From Carya illinoinensis (Eukaryota > Streptophyta > Magnoliopsida > Fagales > Juglandaceae), in assembly GCF_018687715.1 (NCBI RefSeq), contig NC_056762.1, forward strand, positions 18,903,364-18,967,363: a stretch of DNA of 64,000 nt, given 5' to 3'. Of the stretch, positions 42,862 to 54,764 are shown one piece after another. The notes beneath the pieces are model-generated. The model had not been told where the DNA came from. It did not search any database and worked only from the letters and a program-made list of their open reading frames with translations. Position 1 is the first letter of the stretch, and every line of letters begins with the position of its first letter. The position numbers and the translations under genes were made by a program.

Positions 42862-42980
42862 GGGTGCGATCATACCAGCACTAATGCACCGGATCCCATC
42901 AGAACTCCGCAGTTAAGCGTGCTTGGGCGAGAGTAGTACTAGGATGGGTGACCTCCTGGGAAGTCCTCGTGTTGCACCCC
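42862..42980 (+). rRNA. 5S: 5S ribosomal RNA
   Basis: Consensus gene; A spacer; P12. Confidence 0.97.
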
Positions 42981-43169
42981 CCCTTTTTATTTTTACCGCA
43001 TCTCCGGTCGGATGGACCGGAACGACAACCGGGCAATGGATTCTTAGGAAAATCGCACCGACCCCATCGCGTAGCAATGGGTATCGATCAGATCGCCGGT
43101 TGGCATGGGATAGGCATGGTGCGGCTAGGTCGTAATAGGATTATATTAGTTTTTCGCTGGTAGCATGTT

Positions 43170-43288
43170 GGGTGCGATCATACCAGCACTAATGCACCGG
43201 ATCCCATCAGAACTCCGCAGTTAAGCGTGCTTGGGCGAGAGTAGTACTAGGATGGGTGACCTCCTGGGAAGTCCTCGTGTTGCACCCC
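43170..43288 (+). rRNA. 5S: 5S ribosomal RNA
   Basis: Consensus gene with upstream A-2T; S spacer; P13. Confidence 0.97.
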
Positions 43289-43466
43289 CCCTTTTTATTT
43301 TTACCGCATCTCCGGTCGGATGGACCGGAACGACAACCGGGCAATGGATTCTTAGGAAAATCGCACCGACCCCATCGCTATCAATCAGATCGCCAGTTGG
43401 CATGGGATAGGCAGGGTGCGGCTAGGTCGTAATAGGATTATATTAGTTTTTCGCTGGTAGCATGAT

Positions 43467-43585
43467 GGGTGTGATCATACCAGCACTAATGCACCGGATC
43501 CCATCAGAACTCCGCAGTTAAGCGTGCTTGGGCGAGAGTAGTACTAGGATGGGTGACCTCCTGGGAAGTCCTCGTGTTGCACCCC
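43467..43585 (+). rRNA. 5S: 5S ribosomal RNA, C6T variant
   Basis: C6T; A spacer; P14. Confidence 0.96.
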
Positions 43586-43774
43586 CCCTTTTTATTTTTA
43601 CCGCATCTCCGGTCGGATGGACCGGAACGACAACCGGGCAATGGATTCTTAGGAAAATCGCACCGACCCCATCGCGTAGCAATGGGTATCGATCAGATCG
43701 CCGGTTGGCATGGGATAGGCATGGTGCGGCTAGGTCGTAATAGGATTATATTAGTTTTTCGCTGGTAGCATGAT

Positions 43775-43893
43775 GGGTGCGATCATACCAGCACTAATGC
43801 ACCGGATCCCATCAGAACTCCGCAGTTAAGCGTGCTTGGGCGAGAGTAGTACTAGGATGGGTGACCTCCTGGGAAGTCCTCGTGTTGCACCCC
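43775..43893 (+). rRNA. 5S: 5S ribosomal RNA
   Basis: Consensus gene; Ba spacer; P15. Confidence 0.97.
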
Positions 43894-44082
43894 CCCTTTT
43901 AATTTTTACCGCATCTCTGGTCGGATGGACCGGAACGAGAACCAGGGAATGGATTTTTAGGAAAATCGCACCGACCCCATCGCGTAGCAATGGGTATCGG
44001 TCAGATCGCCGGTTGGCATGAGATAGGCAGGGTGCGGCTAGGTCGTAATAGGATTATATTAGTTTTTCGCTGGTAGCATGAT

Positions 44083-44201
44083 GGGTGCGATCATACCAGC
44101 ACTAATGCACCGGATCCCATCAGAACTCCGCAGTTAAGCGTGCTTGGGCGAGAGTAGTACTAGGATGGGTGACCTCCTGGGAAGTCCTCGTGTTGCACCC
44201 C
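44083..44201 (+). rRNA. 5S: 5S ribosomal RNA
   Basis: Consensus gene; A spacer; P16. Confidence 0.97.
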
Positions 44202-44390
44202 CCCTTTTTATTTTTACCGCATCTCCGGTCGGATGGACCGGAACGACAACCGGGCAATGGATTCTTAGGAAAATCGCACCGACCCCATCGCGTAGCAATG
44301 GGTATCGATCAGATCGCCGGTTGGCATGGGATAGGCATGGTGCGGCTAGGTCGTAATAGGATTATATTAGTTTTTCGCTGGTAGCATGAT

Positions 44391-44509
44391 GGGTGCGATC
44401 ATACCAGCACTAATGCACCGGATCCCATCAGAACTCCGCAGCTAATCGTGCTTGGGCGAGAGTAGTACTAGGATGGGTGACCTCCTGGGAAGTCCTCGTG
44501 TTGCACCCC
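44391..44509 (+). rRNA. 5S: 5S ribosomal RNA, T52C+G56T variant
   Basis: T52C+G56T in the A box; A spacer with 'ggcagggtgc'; P17. Confidence 0.95.
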
Positions 44510-44698
44510 CCCTTTTTATTTTTACCGCATCTCCGGTCGGATGGACCGGAACGACAACCGGGCAATGGATTCTTAGGAAAATCGCACCGACCCCATCGCG
44601 TAGCAATGGGTATCGATCAGATCGCCGGTTGGCATGGGATAGGCAGGGTGCGGCTAGGTCGTAATAGGATTATATTAGTTTTTCGCTGGTAGCATGAT

Positions 44699-44817
44699 GG
44701 GTGCGATCATACCAGCACTAATGCACCGGATCCCATCAGAACTCCGCAGTTAAGCGTGCTTGGGCGAGAGTAGTACTAGGATGGGTGACCTCCTGGGAAG
44801 TCCTCGTGTTGCACCCC
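44699..44817 (+). rRNA. 5S: 5S ribosomal RNA
   Basis: Consensus gene; A spacer; P18. Confidence 0.97.
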
Positions 44818-45006
44818 CCCTTTTTATTTTTACCGCATCTCCGGTCGGATGGACCGGAACGACAACCGGGCAATGGATTCTTAGGAAAATCGCACCGACC
44901 CCATCGCGTAGCAATGGGTATCGATCAGATCGCCGGTTGGCATGGGATAGGCATGGTGCGGCTAGGTCGTAATAGGATTATATTAGTTTTTCGCTGGTAG
45001 CATGAT

Positions 45007-45125
45007 GGGTGCGATCATACCAGCATTAATGCACCGGATCCCATCAGAACTCCGCAGTTAATCGTGCTTGGGCGAAAGTAGTACTAGGATGGGTGACCTC
45101 CTGGGAAGTCCTCGTGTTGCACCCC
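45007..45125 (+). rRNA. 5S: 5S ribosomal RNA, C20T+G56T+G70A variant
   Basis: Adds private C20T (45026) to G56T+G70A; A spacer; P19. Last unit of the left 35-unit copy, joined directly to a P3 unit. Confidence 0.95.
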
Positions 45126-45314
45126 CCCTTTTTATTTTTACCGCATCTCCGGTCGGATGGACCGGAACGACAACCGGGCAATGGATTCTTAGGAAAATCG
45201 CACCGACCCCATCGCGTAGCAATGGGTATCGATCAGATCGCCGGTTGGCATGGGATAGGCATGGTGCGGCTAGGTCGTAATAGGATTATATTAGTTTTTC
45301 GCTGGTAGCATGAT

Positions 45315-45433
45315 GGGTGCGATCATACCAGCACTAATGCACCGGATCCCATCAGAACTCCGCAGTTAAGCGTGCTTGGGCGAGAGTAGTACTAGGATGG
45401 GTGACCTCCTGGGAAGTCCTCGTGTTGCACCCC
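45315..45433 (+). rRNA. 5S: 5S ribosomal RNA
   Basis: Consensus gene; Ac spacer; P3, first unit of the right 35-unit copy. Confidence 0.97.
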
Positions 45434-45622
45434 TCCTTTTTATTTTTACCGCATCTCCGGTCGGATGGACCGGAACGACAACCGGGCAATGGATTCTTAG
45501 GAAAATCGCACCGACCCCATCGCGTAGCAATGGGTATCGATCAGATCGCCGGTTGGCATGGGATAGGCATGGTGCGGCTAGGTCGTAATAGGATTATATT
45601 AGTTTTTCGCTGGTAGCATGAT

Positions 45623-45741
45623 GGGTGCGATCCTACCAGCACTAATGCACCGGATCCCATCAGAACTCCGCAGTTAAGCGTGCTCGGGCGAGAGTAGTAC
45701 TAGGATGGGTGACCTCCTGGGAAGTCCTCGTGTTGCACCCC
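45623..45741 (+). rRNA. 5S: 5S ribosomal RNA, A11C+T63C variant
   Basis: A11C+T63C; S' spacer; P4. Confidence 0.95.
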
Positions 45742-45919
45742 CCCTTTTTATTTTTACCGCATCTCCGGTCGGATGGACCGGAACGACAACCGGGCAATGG
45801 ATTCTTAGGAAAATCGCACCGACCCCATTGCTATCAATCAGATCGCCAGTTGGCATGGGATAGGCAGGGTGCGGCTAGGTCGTAATAGGATTATATTAGT
45901 TTTTCGCTGGTAGCATGAT

Positions 45920-46038
45920 GGGTGCGATCATACCAGCACTAATGCACCGGATCCCATCAGAACTCCGCAGTTAAGCGTGCTTGGGCGAGAGTAGTACTAG
46001 GATGGGTGACCTCCTGGGAAGCCCTCGTGTTGCACCCC
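45920..46038 (+). rRNA. 5S: 5S ribosomal RNA, T103C variant
   Basis: T103C; Ba spacer; P5. Confidence 0.96.
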
Positions 46039-46227
46039 CCCTTTTAATTTTTACCGCATCTCTGGTCGGATGGACCGGAACGAGAACCAGGGAATGGATT
46101 TTTAGGAAAATCGCACCGACCCCATCGCGTAGCAATGGGTATCGGTCAGATCGCCGGTTGGCATGAGATAGGCAGGGTGCGGCTAGGTCGTAATAGGATT
46201 ATATTAGTTTTTCGCTGGTAGCATGAT

Positions 46228-46346
46228 GGGTGCGATCATACCAGCACTAATGCACCGGATCCCATCAGAACTCCGCAGTTAAGCGTGCTTGGGCGAGAGT
46301 AGTACTAGGATGGGTGACCTCCTGGGAAGTCCTCGTGTTGCACCCC
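46228..46346 (+). rRNA. 5S: 5S ribosomal RNA
   Basis: Consensus gene; S spacer; P6. Confidence 0.97.
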
Positions 46347-46524
46347 CCCTTTTTATTTTTACCGCATCTCCGGTCGGATGGACCGGAACGACAACCGGGC
46401 AATGGATTCTTAGGAAAATCGCACCGACCCCATCGCTATCAATCAGATCGCCAGTTGGCATGGGATAGGCAGGGTGCGGCTAGGTCGTAATAGGATTATA
46501 TTAGTTTTTCGCTGGTAGCATGAT

Positions 46525-46643
46525 GGGTGCGATCATACCAGCACTAATGCACCGGATCCCATCAGAACTCCGCAGTTAAGCGTGCTTGGGCGAGAGTAGT
46601 ACTAGGATGGGTGACCTCCTGGGAAGTCCTCGTGTTGCACCCC
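46525..46643 (+). rRNA. 5S: 5S ribosomal RNA
   Basis: Consensus gene; A spacer; P7. Confidence 0.97.
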
Positions 46644-46832
46644 CCCTTTTTATTTTTACCGCATCTCCGGTCGGATGGACCGGAACGACAACCGGGCAAT
46701 GGATTCTTAGGAAAATCGCACCGACCCCATCGCGTAGCAATGGGTATCGATCAGATCGCCGGTTGGCATGGGATAGGCATGGTGCGGCTAGGTCGTAATA
46801 GGATTATATTAGTTTTTCGCTGGTAGCATGAT

Positions 46833-46951
46833 GGGTGCGATCATACCAGCACTAATGCACCGGATCCCATCAGAACTCCGCAGTTAAGCGTGCTTGGGCG
46901 AGAGTAGTACTAGGATGGGTGACCTCCTGGGAAGTCCTCGTGTTGCACCCC
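46833..46951 (+). rRNA. 5S: 5S ribosomal RNA
   Basis: Consensus gene; S' spacer; P8. Clean partner of the damaged copy at 36143. Confidence 0.97.
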
Positions 46952-47129
46952 CCCTTTTTATTTTTACCGCATCTCCGGTCGGATGGACCGGAACGACAAC
47001 CGGGCAATGGATTCTTAGGAAAATCGCACCGACCCCATTGCTATCAATCAGATCGCCAGTTGGCATGGGATAGGCAGGGTGCGGCTAGGTCGTAATAGGA
47101 TTATATTAGTTTTTCGCTGGTAGCATGAT

Positions 47130-47248
47130 GGGTGCGATCATACCAGCACTAATGCACCGGATCCCATCAGAACTCCGCAGTTAAGCGTGCTTGGGCGAGA
47201 GTAGTACTAGGATGGGTGACCTCCTGGGAAGTCCTCGTGTTGCACCCC
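47130..47248 (+). rRNA. 5S: 5S ribosomal RNA
   Basis: Consensus gene; Bg spacer; P9. Confidence 0.97.
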
Positions 47249-47437
47249 CCCTTTTAATTTTTACCGCATCTCTGGTCGGATGGACCGGAACGAGAACCAG
47301 GGAATGGATTTTTAGGAAAATCGCACCGACCCCATCGCGTAGCGATGGGTATCGGTCAGATCGCCGGTTGGCATGAGATAGGCAGGGTGCGGCTAGGTCG
47401 TAATAGGATTATATTAGTTTTTCGCTGGTAGCATGAT

Positions 47438-47556
47438 GGGTGCGATCATACCAGCACTAATGCACCGGATCCCATCAGAACTCCGCAGTTAAGCGTGCTT
47501 GGGCGAGAGTAGTACTAGGATGGGTGACCTCCTGGGAAGTCCTCGTGTTGCACCCC
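47438..47556 (+). rRNA. 5S: 5S ribosomal RNA
   Basis: Consensus gene; Ba spacer with 'gggtgtggc'; P10. Confidence 0.97.
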
Positions 47557-47745
47557 CCCTTTTAATTTTTACCGCATCTCTGGTCGGATGGACCGGAACG
47601 AGAACCAGGGAATGGATTTTTAGGAAAATCGCACCGACCCCATCGCGTAGCAATGGGTATCGGTCAGATCGCCGGTTGGCATGAGATAGGCAGGGTGTGG
47701 CTAGGTCGTAATAGGATTATATTAGTTTTTCGCTGGTAGCATGAT

Positions 47746-47864
47746 GGGTGCGATCATACCAGCACTAATGCACCGGATCCCATCAGAACTCCGCAGTTAA
47801 GCGTGCTTGGGCGAGAGTAGTACTAGGATGGGTGACCTCCTGGGAAGTCCTCGTGTTGCACCCC
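47746..47864 (+). rRNA. 5S: 5S ribosomal RNA
   Basis: Consensus gene; A spacer; P11. Confidence 0.97.
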
Positions 47865-48053
47865 CCCTTTTTATTTTTACCGCATCTCCGGTCGGATGGA
47901 CCGGAACGACAACCGGGCAATGGATTCTTAGGAAAATCGCACCGACCCCATCGCGTAGCAATGGGTATCGATCAGATCGCCGGTTGGCATGGGATAGGCA
48001 TGGTGCGGCTAGGTCGTAATAGGATTATATTAGTTTTTCGCTGGTAGCATGAT

Positions 48054-48172
48054 GGGTGCGATCATACCAGCACTAATGCACCGGATCCCATCAGAACTCC
48101 GCAGTTAAGCGTGCTTGGGCGAGAGTAGTACTAGGATGGGTGACCTCCTGGGAAGTCCTCGTGTTGCACCCC
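48054..48172 (+). rRNA. 5S: 5S ribosomal RNA
   Basis: Consensus gene; A spacer; P12. Confidence 0.97.
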
Positions 48173-48361
48173 CCCTTTTTATTTTTACCGCATCTCCGGT
48201 CGGATGGACCGGAACGACAACCGGGCAATGGATTCTTAGGAAAATCGCACCGACCCCATCGCGTAGCAATGGGTATCGATCAGATCGCCGGTTGGCATGG
48301 GATAGGCATGGTGCGGCTAGGTCGTAATAGGATTATATTAGTTTTTCGCTGGTAGCATGTT

Positions 48362-48480
48362 GGGTGCGATCATACCAGCACTAATGCACCGGATCCCATC
48401 AGAACTCCGCAGTTAAGCGTGCTTGGGCGAGAGTAGTACTAGGATGGGTGACCTCCTGGGAAGTCCTCGTGTTGCACCCC
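48362..48480 (+). rRNA. 5S: 5S ribosomal RNA
   Basis: Consensus gene with upstream A-2T; S spacer; P13. Confidence 0.97.
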
Positions 48481-48658
48481 CCCTTTTTATTTTTACCGCA
48501 TCTCCGGTCGGATGGACCGGAACGACAACCGGGCAATGGATTCTTAGGAAAATCGCACCGACCCCATCGCTATCAATCAGATCGCCAGTTGGCATGGGAT
48601 AGGCAGGGTGCGGCTAGGTCGTAATAGGATTATATTAGTTTTTCGCTGGTAGCATGAT

Positions 48659-48777
48659 GGGTGTGATCATACCAGCACTAATGCACCGGATCCCATCAGA
48701 ACTCCGCAGTTAAGCGTGCTTGGGCGAGAGTAGTACTAGGATGGGTGACCTCCTGGGAAGTCCTCGTGTTGCACCCC
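48659..48777 (+). rRNA. 5S: 5S ribosomal RNA, C6T variant
   Basis: C6T; A spacer with private 'ttttaacc' (48791), which shortens the second terminator T-run to four; P14. Confidence 0.96.
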
Positions 48778-48966
48778 CCCTTTTTATTTTAACCGCATCT
48801 CCGGTCGGATGGACCGGAACGACAACCGGGCAATGGATTCTTAGGAAAATCGCACCGACCCCATCGCGTAGCAATGGGTATCGATCAGATCGCCGGTTGG
48901 CATGGGATAGGCATGGTGCGGCTAGGTCGTAATAGGATTATATTAGTTTTTCGCTGGTAGCATGAT

Positions 48967-49085
48967 GGGTGCGATCATACCAGCACTAATGCACCGGATC
49001 CCATCAGAACTCCGCAGTTAAGCGTGCTTGGGCGAGAGTAGTACTAGGATGGGTGACCTCCTGGGAAGTCCTCGTGTTGCACCCC
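48967..49085 (+). rRNA. 5S: 5S ribosomal RNA
   Basis: Consensus gene; Ba spacer; P15. Confidence 0.97.
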
Positions 49086-49274
49086 CCCTTTTAATTTTTA
49101 CCGCATCTCTGGTCGGATGGACCGGAACGAGAACCAGGGAATGGATTTTTAGGAAAATCGCACCGACCCCATCGCGTAGCAATGGGTATCGGTCAGATCG
49201 CCGGTTGGCATGAGATAGGCAGGGTGCGGCTAGGTCGTAATAGGATTATATTAGTTTTTCGCTGGTAGCATGAT

Positions 49275-49393
49275 GGGTGCGATCATACCAGCACTAATGC
49301 ACCGGATCCCATCAGAACTCCGCAGTTAAGCGTGCTTGGGCGAGAGTAGTACTAGGATGGGTGACCTCCTGGGAAGTCCTCGTGTTGCACCCC
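49275..49393 (+). rRNA. 5S: 5S ribosomal RNA
   Basis: Consensus gene; A spacer; P16. Confidence 0.97.
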
Positions 49394-49582
49394 CCCTTTT
49401 TATTTTTACCGCATCTCCGGTCGGATGGACCGGAACGACAACCGGGCAATGGATTCTTAGGAAAATCGCACCGACCCCATCGCGTAGCAATGGGTATCGA
49501 TCAGATCGCCGGTTGGCATGGGATAGGCATGGTGCGGCTAGGTCGTAATAGGATTATATTAGTTTTTCGCTGGTAGCATGAT

Positions 49583-49701
49583 GGGTGCGATCATACCAGC
49601 ACTAATGCACCGGATCCCATCAGAACTCCGCAGTTAATCGTGCTTGGGCGAAAGTAGTACTAGGATGGGTGACCTCCTGGGAAGTCCTCGTGTTGCACCC
49701 C
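49583..49701 (+). rRNA. 5S: 5S ribosomal RNA, G56T+G70A variant
   Basis: G56T+G70A; A spacer; P20. Confidence 0.95.
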
Positions 49702-49890
49702 CCCTTTTTATTTTTACCGCATCTCCGGTCGGATGGACCGGAACGACAACCGGGCAATGGATTCTTAGGAAAATCGCACCGACCCCATCGCGTAGCAATG
49801 GGTATCGATCAGATCGCCGGTTGGCATGGGATAGGCATGGTGCGGCTAGGTCGTAATAGGATTATATTAGTTTTTCGCTGGTAGCATGAT

Positions 49891-50009
49891 GGGTGCGATC
49901 ATACCAGCACTAATGCACCGGATCCCATCAGAACTCCGCAGTTAAGCGTGCTTGGGCGAGAGTAGTACTAGGATGGGTGACCTCCTGGGAAGTCCTCGTG
50001 TTGCACCCC
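49891..50009 (+). rRNA. 5S: 5S ribosomal RNA
   Basis: Consensus gene; Sg spacer; P21. Confidence 0.97.
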
Positions 50010-50187
50010 CCCTTTTTATTTTTACCGCATCTCCGGTCGGATGGACCGGAACGACAACCGGGCAATGGATTCTTAGGAAAATCGCACCGACCCCATCGCT
50101 ATCAATCAGATCGCCGGTTGGCATGGGATAGGCAGGGTGCGGCTAGGTCGTAATAGGATTATATTAGTTTTTCGCTGGTAGCATGAT

Positions 50188-50306
50188 GGGTGCGATCATA
50201 CCAGCACTAATGCACCGGATCCCATCAGAACTCCGCAGTTAAGCGTGCTTGGGCGAGAGTAGTACTAGGATGGGTGACCTCCTGGGAAGTCCTCGTGTTG
50301 CACCCC
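50188..50306 (+). rRNA. 5S: 5S ribosomal RNA
   Basis: Consensus gene; Bt spacer; P1 of the only complete 21-unit HOR (50188-56601). Confidence 0.97.
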
Positions 50307-50495
50307 CCCTTTTAATTTTTACCGCATCTCTGGTCGGATGGACCGGAACGAGAACCAGGGAATGGATTTTTAGGAAAATCGCACCGACCCCATCGCGTAG
50401 CTATGGGTATCTGTCAGATCGCCGGTTGGCATGAGATAGGCAGGGTGCGGCTAGGTCGTAATAGGATTATATTAGTTTTTCGCTGGTAGCATGAT

Positions 50496-50614
50496 GGGTG
50501 CGATCATACCAGCACTAATGCACCGGATCCCATCAGAACTCCGCAGTTAAGCGTGCTTGGGCGAGAGTAGTACTAGGATGGGTGACCTCCTGGGAAGTCC
50601 TCGTGTTGCACCCC
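50496..50614 (+). rRNA. 5S: 5S ribosomal RNA
   Basis: Consensus gene; A spacer; P2. Confidence 0.97.
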
Positions 50615-50803
50615 CCCTTTTTATTTTTACCGCATCTCCGGTCGGATGGACCGGAACGACAACCGGGCAATGGATTCTTAGGAAAATCGCACCGACCCCA
50701 TCGCGTAGCAATGGGTATCGATCAGATCGCCGGTTGGCATGGGATAGGCATGGTGCGGCTAGGTCGTAATAGGATTATATTAGTTTTTCGCTGGTAGCAT
50801 GAT

Positions 50804-50922
50804 GGGTGCGATCATACCAGCACTAATGCACCGGATCCCATCAGAACTCCGCAGTTAAGCGTGCTTGGGCGAGAGTAGTACTAGGATGGGTGACCTCCTG
50901 GGAAGTCCTCGTGTTGCACCCC
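50804..50922 (+). rRNA. 5S: 5S ribosomal RNA
   Basis: Consensus gene; Ac spacer; P3. Confidence 0.97.
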
Positions 50923-51111
50923 TCCTTTTTATTTTTACCGCATCTCCGGTCGGATGGACCGGAACGACAACCGGGCAATGGATTCTTAGGAAAATCGCAC
51001 CGACCCCATCGCGTAGCAATGGGTATCGATCAGATCGCCGGTTGGCATGGGATAGGCATGGTGCGGCTAGGTCGTAATAGGATTATATTAGTTTTTCGCT
51101 GGTAGCATGAT

Positions 51112-51230
51112 GGGTGCGATCCTACCAGCACTAATGCACCGGATCCCATCAGAACTCCGCAGTTAAGCGTGCTCGGGCGAGAGTAGTACTAGGATGGGTG
51201 ACCTCCTGGGAAGTCCTCGTGTTGCACCCC
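51112..51230 (+). rRNA. 5S: 5S ribosomal RNA, A11C+T63C variant
   Basis: A11C+T63C; S' spacer; P4. Confidence 0.95.
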
Positions 51231-51408
51231 CCCTTTTTATTTTTACCGCATCTCCGGTCGGATGGACCGGAACGACAACCGGGCAATGGATTCTTAGGAA
51301 AATCGCACCGACCCCATTGCTATCAATCAGATCGCCAGTTGGCATGGGATAGGCAGGGTGCGGCTAGGTCGTAATAGGATTATATTAGTTTTTCGCTGGT
51401 AGCATGAT

Positions 51409-51527
51409 GGGTGCGATCATACCAGCACTAATGCACCGGATCCCATCAGAACTCCGCAGTTAAGCGTGCTTGGGCGAGAGTAGTACTAGGATGGGTGACC
51501 TCCTGGGAAGCCCTCGTGTTGCACCCC
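51409..51527 (+). rRNA. 5S: 5S ribosomal RNA, T103C variant
   Basis: T103C; Ba spacer; P5. Confidence 0.96.
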
Positions 51528-51716
51528 CCCTTTTAATTTTTACCGCATCTCTGGTCGGATGGACCGGAACGAGAACCAGGGAATGGATTTTTAGGAAAAT
51601 CGCACCGACCCCATCGCGTAGCAATGGGTATCGGTCAGATCGCCGGTTGGCATGAGATAGGCAGGGTGCGGCTAGGTCGTAATAGGATTATATTAGTTTT
51701 TCGCTGGTAGCATGAT

Positions 51717-51835
51717 GGGTGCGATCATACCAGCACTAATGCACCGGATCCCATCAGAACTCCGCAGTTAAGCGTGCTTGGGCGAGAGTAGTACTAGGAT
51801 GGGTGACCTCCTGGGAAGTCCTCGTGTTGCACCCC
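51717..51835 (+). rRNA. 5S: 5S ribosomal RNA
   Basis: Consensus gene; S spacer, 8-C tract (the only length change right of 40,728); P6. Confidence 0.97.
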
Positions 51836-52014
51836 CCCCTTTTTATTTTTACCGCATCTCCGGTCGGATGGACCGGAACGACAACCGGGCAATGGATTCT
51901 TAGGAAAATCGCACCGACCCCATCGCTATCAATCAGATCGCCAGTTGGCATGGGATAGGCAGGGTGCGGCTAGGTCGTAATAGGATTATATTAGTTTTTC
52001 GCTGGTAGCATGAT

Positions 52015-52133
52015 GGGTGCGATCATACCAGCACTAATGCACCGGATCCCATCAGAACTCCGCAGTTAAGCGTGCTTGGGCGAGAGTAGTACTAGGATGG
52101 GTGACCTCCTGGGAAGTCCTCGTGTTGCACCCC
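52015..52133 (+). rRNA. 5S: 5S ribosomal RNA
   Basis: Consensus gene; A spacer; P7. Confidence 0.97.
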
Positions 52134-52322
52134 CCCTTTTTATTTTTACCGCATCTCCGGTCGGATGGACCGGAACGACAACCGGGCAATGGATTCTTAG
52201 GAAAATCGCACCGACCCCATCGCGTAGCAATGGGTATCGATCAGATCGCCGGTTGGCATGGGATAGGCATGGTGCGGCTAGGTCGTAATAGGATTATATT
52301 AGTTTTTCGCTGGTAGCATGAT

Positions 52323-52441
52323 GGGTGCGATCATACCAGCACTAATGCACCGGATCCCATCAGAACTCCGCAGTTAAGCGTGCTTGGGCGAGAGTAGTAC
52401 TAGGATGGGTGACCTCCTGGGAAGTCCTCGTGTTGCACCCC
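52323..52441 (+). rRNA. 5S: 5S ribosomal RNA
   Basis: Consensus gene; S' spacer; P8. Confidence 0.97.
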
Positions 52442-52619
52442 CCCTTTTTATTTTTACCGCATCTCCGGTCGGATGGACCGGAACGACAACCGGGCAATGG
52501 ATTCTTAGGAAAATCGCACCGACCCCATTGCTATCAATCAGATCGCCAGTTGGCATGGGATAGGCAGGGTGCGGCTAGGTCGTAATAGGATTATATTAGT
52601 TTTTCGCTGGTAGCATGAT

Positions 52620-52738
52620 GGGTGCGATCATACCAGCACTAATGCACCGGATCCCATCAGAACTCCGCAGTTAAGCGTGCTTGGGCGAGAGTAGTACTAG
52701 GATGGGTGACCTCCTGGGAAGTCCTCGTGTTGCACCCC
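52620..52738 (+). rRNA. 5S: 5S ribosomal RNA
   Basis: Consensus gene; Bg spacer; P9. Confidence 0.97.
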
Positions 52739-52927
52739 CCCTTTTAATTTTTACCGCATCTCTGGTCGGATGGACCGGAACGAGAACCAGGGAATGGATT
52801 TTTAGGAAAATCGCACCGACCCCATCGCGTAGCGATGGGTATCGGTCAGATCGCCGGTTGGCATGAGATAGGCAGGGTGCGGCTAGGTCGTAATAGGATT
52901 ATATTAGTTTTTCGCTGGTAGCATGAT

Positions 52928-53046
52928 GGGTGCGATCATACCAGCACTAATGCACCGGATCCCATCAGAACTCCGCAGTTAAGCGTGCTTGGGCGAGAGT
53001 AGTACTAGGATGGGTGACCTCCTGGGAAGTCCTCGTGTTGCACCCC
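52928..53046 (+). rRNA. 5S: 5S ribosomal RNA
   Basis: Consensus gene; Ba spacer with 'gggtgtggc'; P10. Confidence 0.97.
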
Positions 53047-53235
53047 CCCTTTTAATTTTTACCGCATCTCTGGTCGGATGGACCGGAACGAGAACCAGGG
53101 AATGGATTTTTAGGAAAATCGCACCGACCCCATCGCGTAGCAATGGGTATCGGTCAGATCGCCGGTTGGCATGAGATAGGCAGGGTGTGGCTAGGTCGTA
53201 ATAGGATTATATTAGTTTTTCGCTGGTAGCATGAT

Positions 53236-53354
53236 GGGTGCGATCATACCAGCACTAATGCACCGGATCCCATCAGAACTCCGCAGTTAAGCGTGCTTGG
53301 GCGAGAGTAGTACTAGGATGGGTGACCTCCTGGGAAGTCCTCGTGTTGCACCCC
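53236..53354 (+). rRNA. 5S: 5S ribosomal RNA
   Basis: Consensus gene; A spacer with private 'gttttccgc' (53528); P11. Confidence 0.97.
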
Positions 53355-53543
53355 CCCTTTTTATTTTTACCGCATCTCCGGTCGGATGGACCGGAACGAC
53401 AACCGGGCAATGGATTCTTAGGAAAATCGCACCGACCCCATCGCGTAGCAATGGGTATCGATCAGATCGCCGGTTGGCATGGGATAGGCATGGTGCGGCT
53501 AGGTCGTAATAGGATTATATTAGTTTTCCGCTGGTAGCATGAT

Positions 53544-53662
53544 GGGTGCGATCATACCAGCACTAATGCACCGGATCCCATCAGAACTCCGCAGTTAAGC
53601 GTGCTTGGGCGAGAGTAGTACTAGGATGGGTGACCTCCTGGGAAGTCCTCGTGTTGCACCCC
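53544..53662 (+). rRNA. 5S: 5S ribosomal RNA
   Basis: Consensus gene; A spacer; P12. Confidence 0.97.
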
Positions 53663-53851
53663 CCCTTTTTATTTTTACCGCATCTCCGGTCGGATGGACC
53701 GGAACGACAACCGGGCAATGGATTCTTAGGAAAATCGCACCGACCCCATCGCGTAGCAATGGGTATCGATCAGATCGCCGGTTGGCATGGGATAGGCATG
53801 GTGCGGCTAGGTCGTAATAGGATTATATTAGTTTTTCGCTGGTAGCATGTT

Positions 53852-53970
53852 GGGTGCGATCATACCAGCACTAATGCACCGGATCCCATCAGAACTCCGC
53901 AGTTAAGCGTGCTTGGGCGAGAGTAGTACTAGGATGGGTGACCTCCTGGGAAGTCCTCGTGTTGCACCCC
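53852..53970 (+). rRNA. 5S: 5S ribosomal RNA
   Basis: Consensus gene with upstream A-2T; S spacer; P13. Confidence 0.97.
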
Positions 53971-54148
53971 CCCTTTTTATTTTTACCGCATCTCCGGTCG
54001 GATGGACCGGAACGACAACCGGGCAATGGATTCTTAGGAAAATCGCACCGACCCCATCGCTATCAATCAGATCGCCAGTTGGCATGGGATAGGCAGGGTG
54101 CGGCTAGGTCGTAATAGGATTATATTAGTTTTTCGCTGGTAGCATGAT

Positions 54149-54267
54149 GGGTGTGATCATACCAGCACTAATGCACCGGATCCCATCAGAACTCCGCAGT
54201 TAAGCGTGCTTGGGCGAGAGTAGTACTAGGATGGGTGACCTCCTGGGAAGTCCTCGTGTTGCACCCC
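54149..54267 (+). rRNA. 5S: 5S ribosomal RNA, C6T variant
   Basis: C6T; A spacer; P14. Confidence 0.96.
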
Positions 54268-54456
54268 CCCTTTTTATTTTTACCGCATCTCCGGTCGGAT
54301 GGACCGGAACGACAACCGGGCAATGGATTCTTAGGAAAATCGCACCGACCCCATCGCGTAGCAATGGGTATCGATCAGATCGCCGGTTGGCATGGGATAG
54401 GCATGGTGCGGCTAGGTCGTAATAGGATTATATTAGTTTTTCGCTGGTAGCATGAT

Positions 54457-54575
54457 GGGTGCGATCATACCAGCACTAATGCACCGGATCCCATCAGAAC
54501 TCCGCAGTTAAGCGTGCTTGGGCGAGAGTAGTACTAGGATGGGTGACCTCCTGGGAAGTCCTCGTGTTGCACCCC
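54457..54575 (+). rRNA. 5S: 5S ribosomal RNA
   Basis: Consensus gene; Ba spacer; P15. Confidence 0.97.
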
Positions 54576-54764
54576 CCCTTTTAATTTTTACCGCATCTCT
54601 GGTCGGATGGACCGGAACGAGAACCAGGGAATGGATTTTTAGGAAAATCGCACCGACCCCATCGCGTAGCAATGGGTATCGGTCAGATCGCCGGTTGGCA
54701 TGAGATAGGCAGGGTGCGGCTAGGTCGTAATAGGATTATATTAGTTTTTCGCTGGTAGCATGAT

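Larger units (their letters stand above)
34625..45314 (+). repeat. 35-unit block duplication, left copy
   Basis: Thirty-five units (10,690 bp) in the same order as 45315-55996. Shared private markers are 'ttttaacc' (38104), 'gttttccgc' (42846) and gene C20T (45026). This copy also holds nine net single-base insertions, nearly all between 36143 and 39208, that the right copy lacks. Confidence 0.92.
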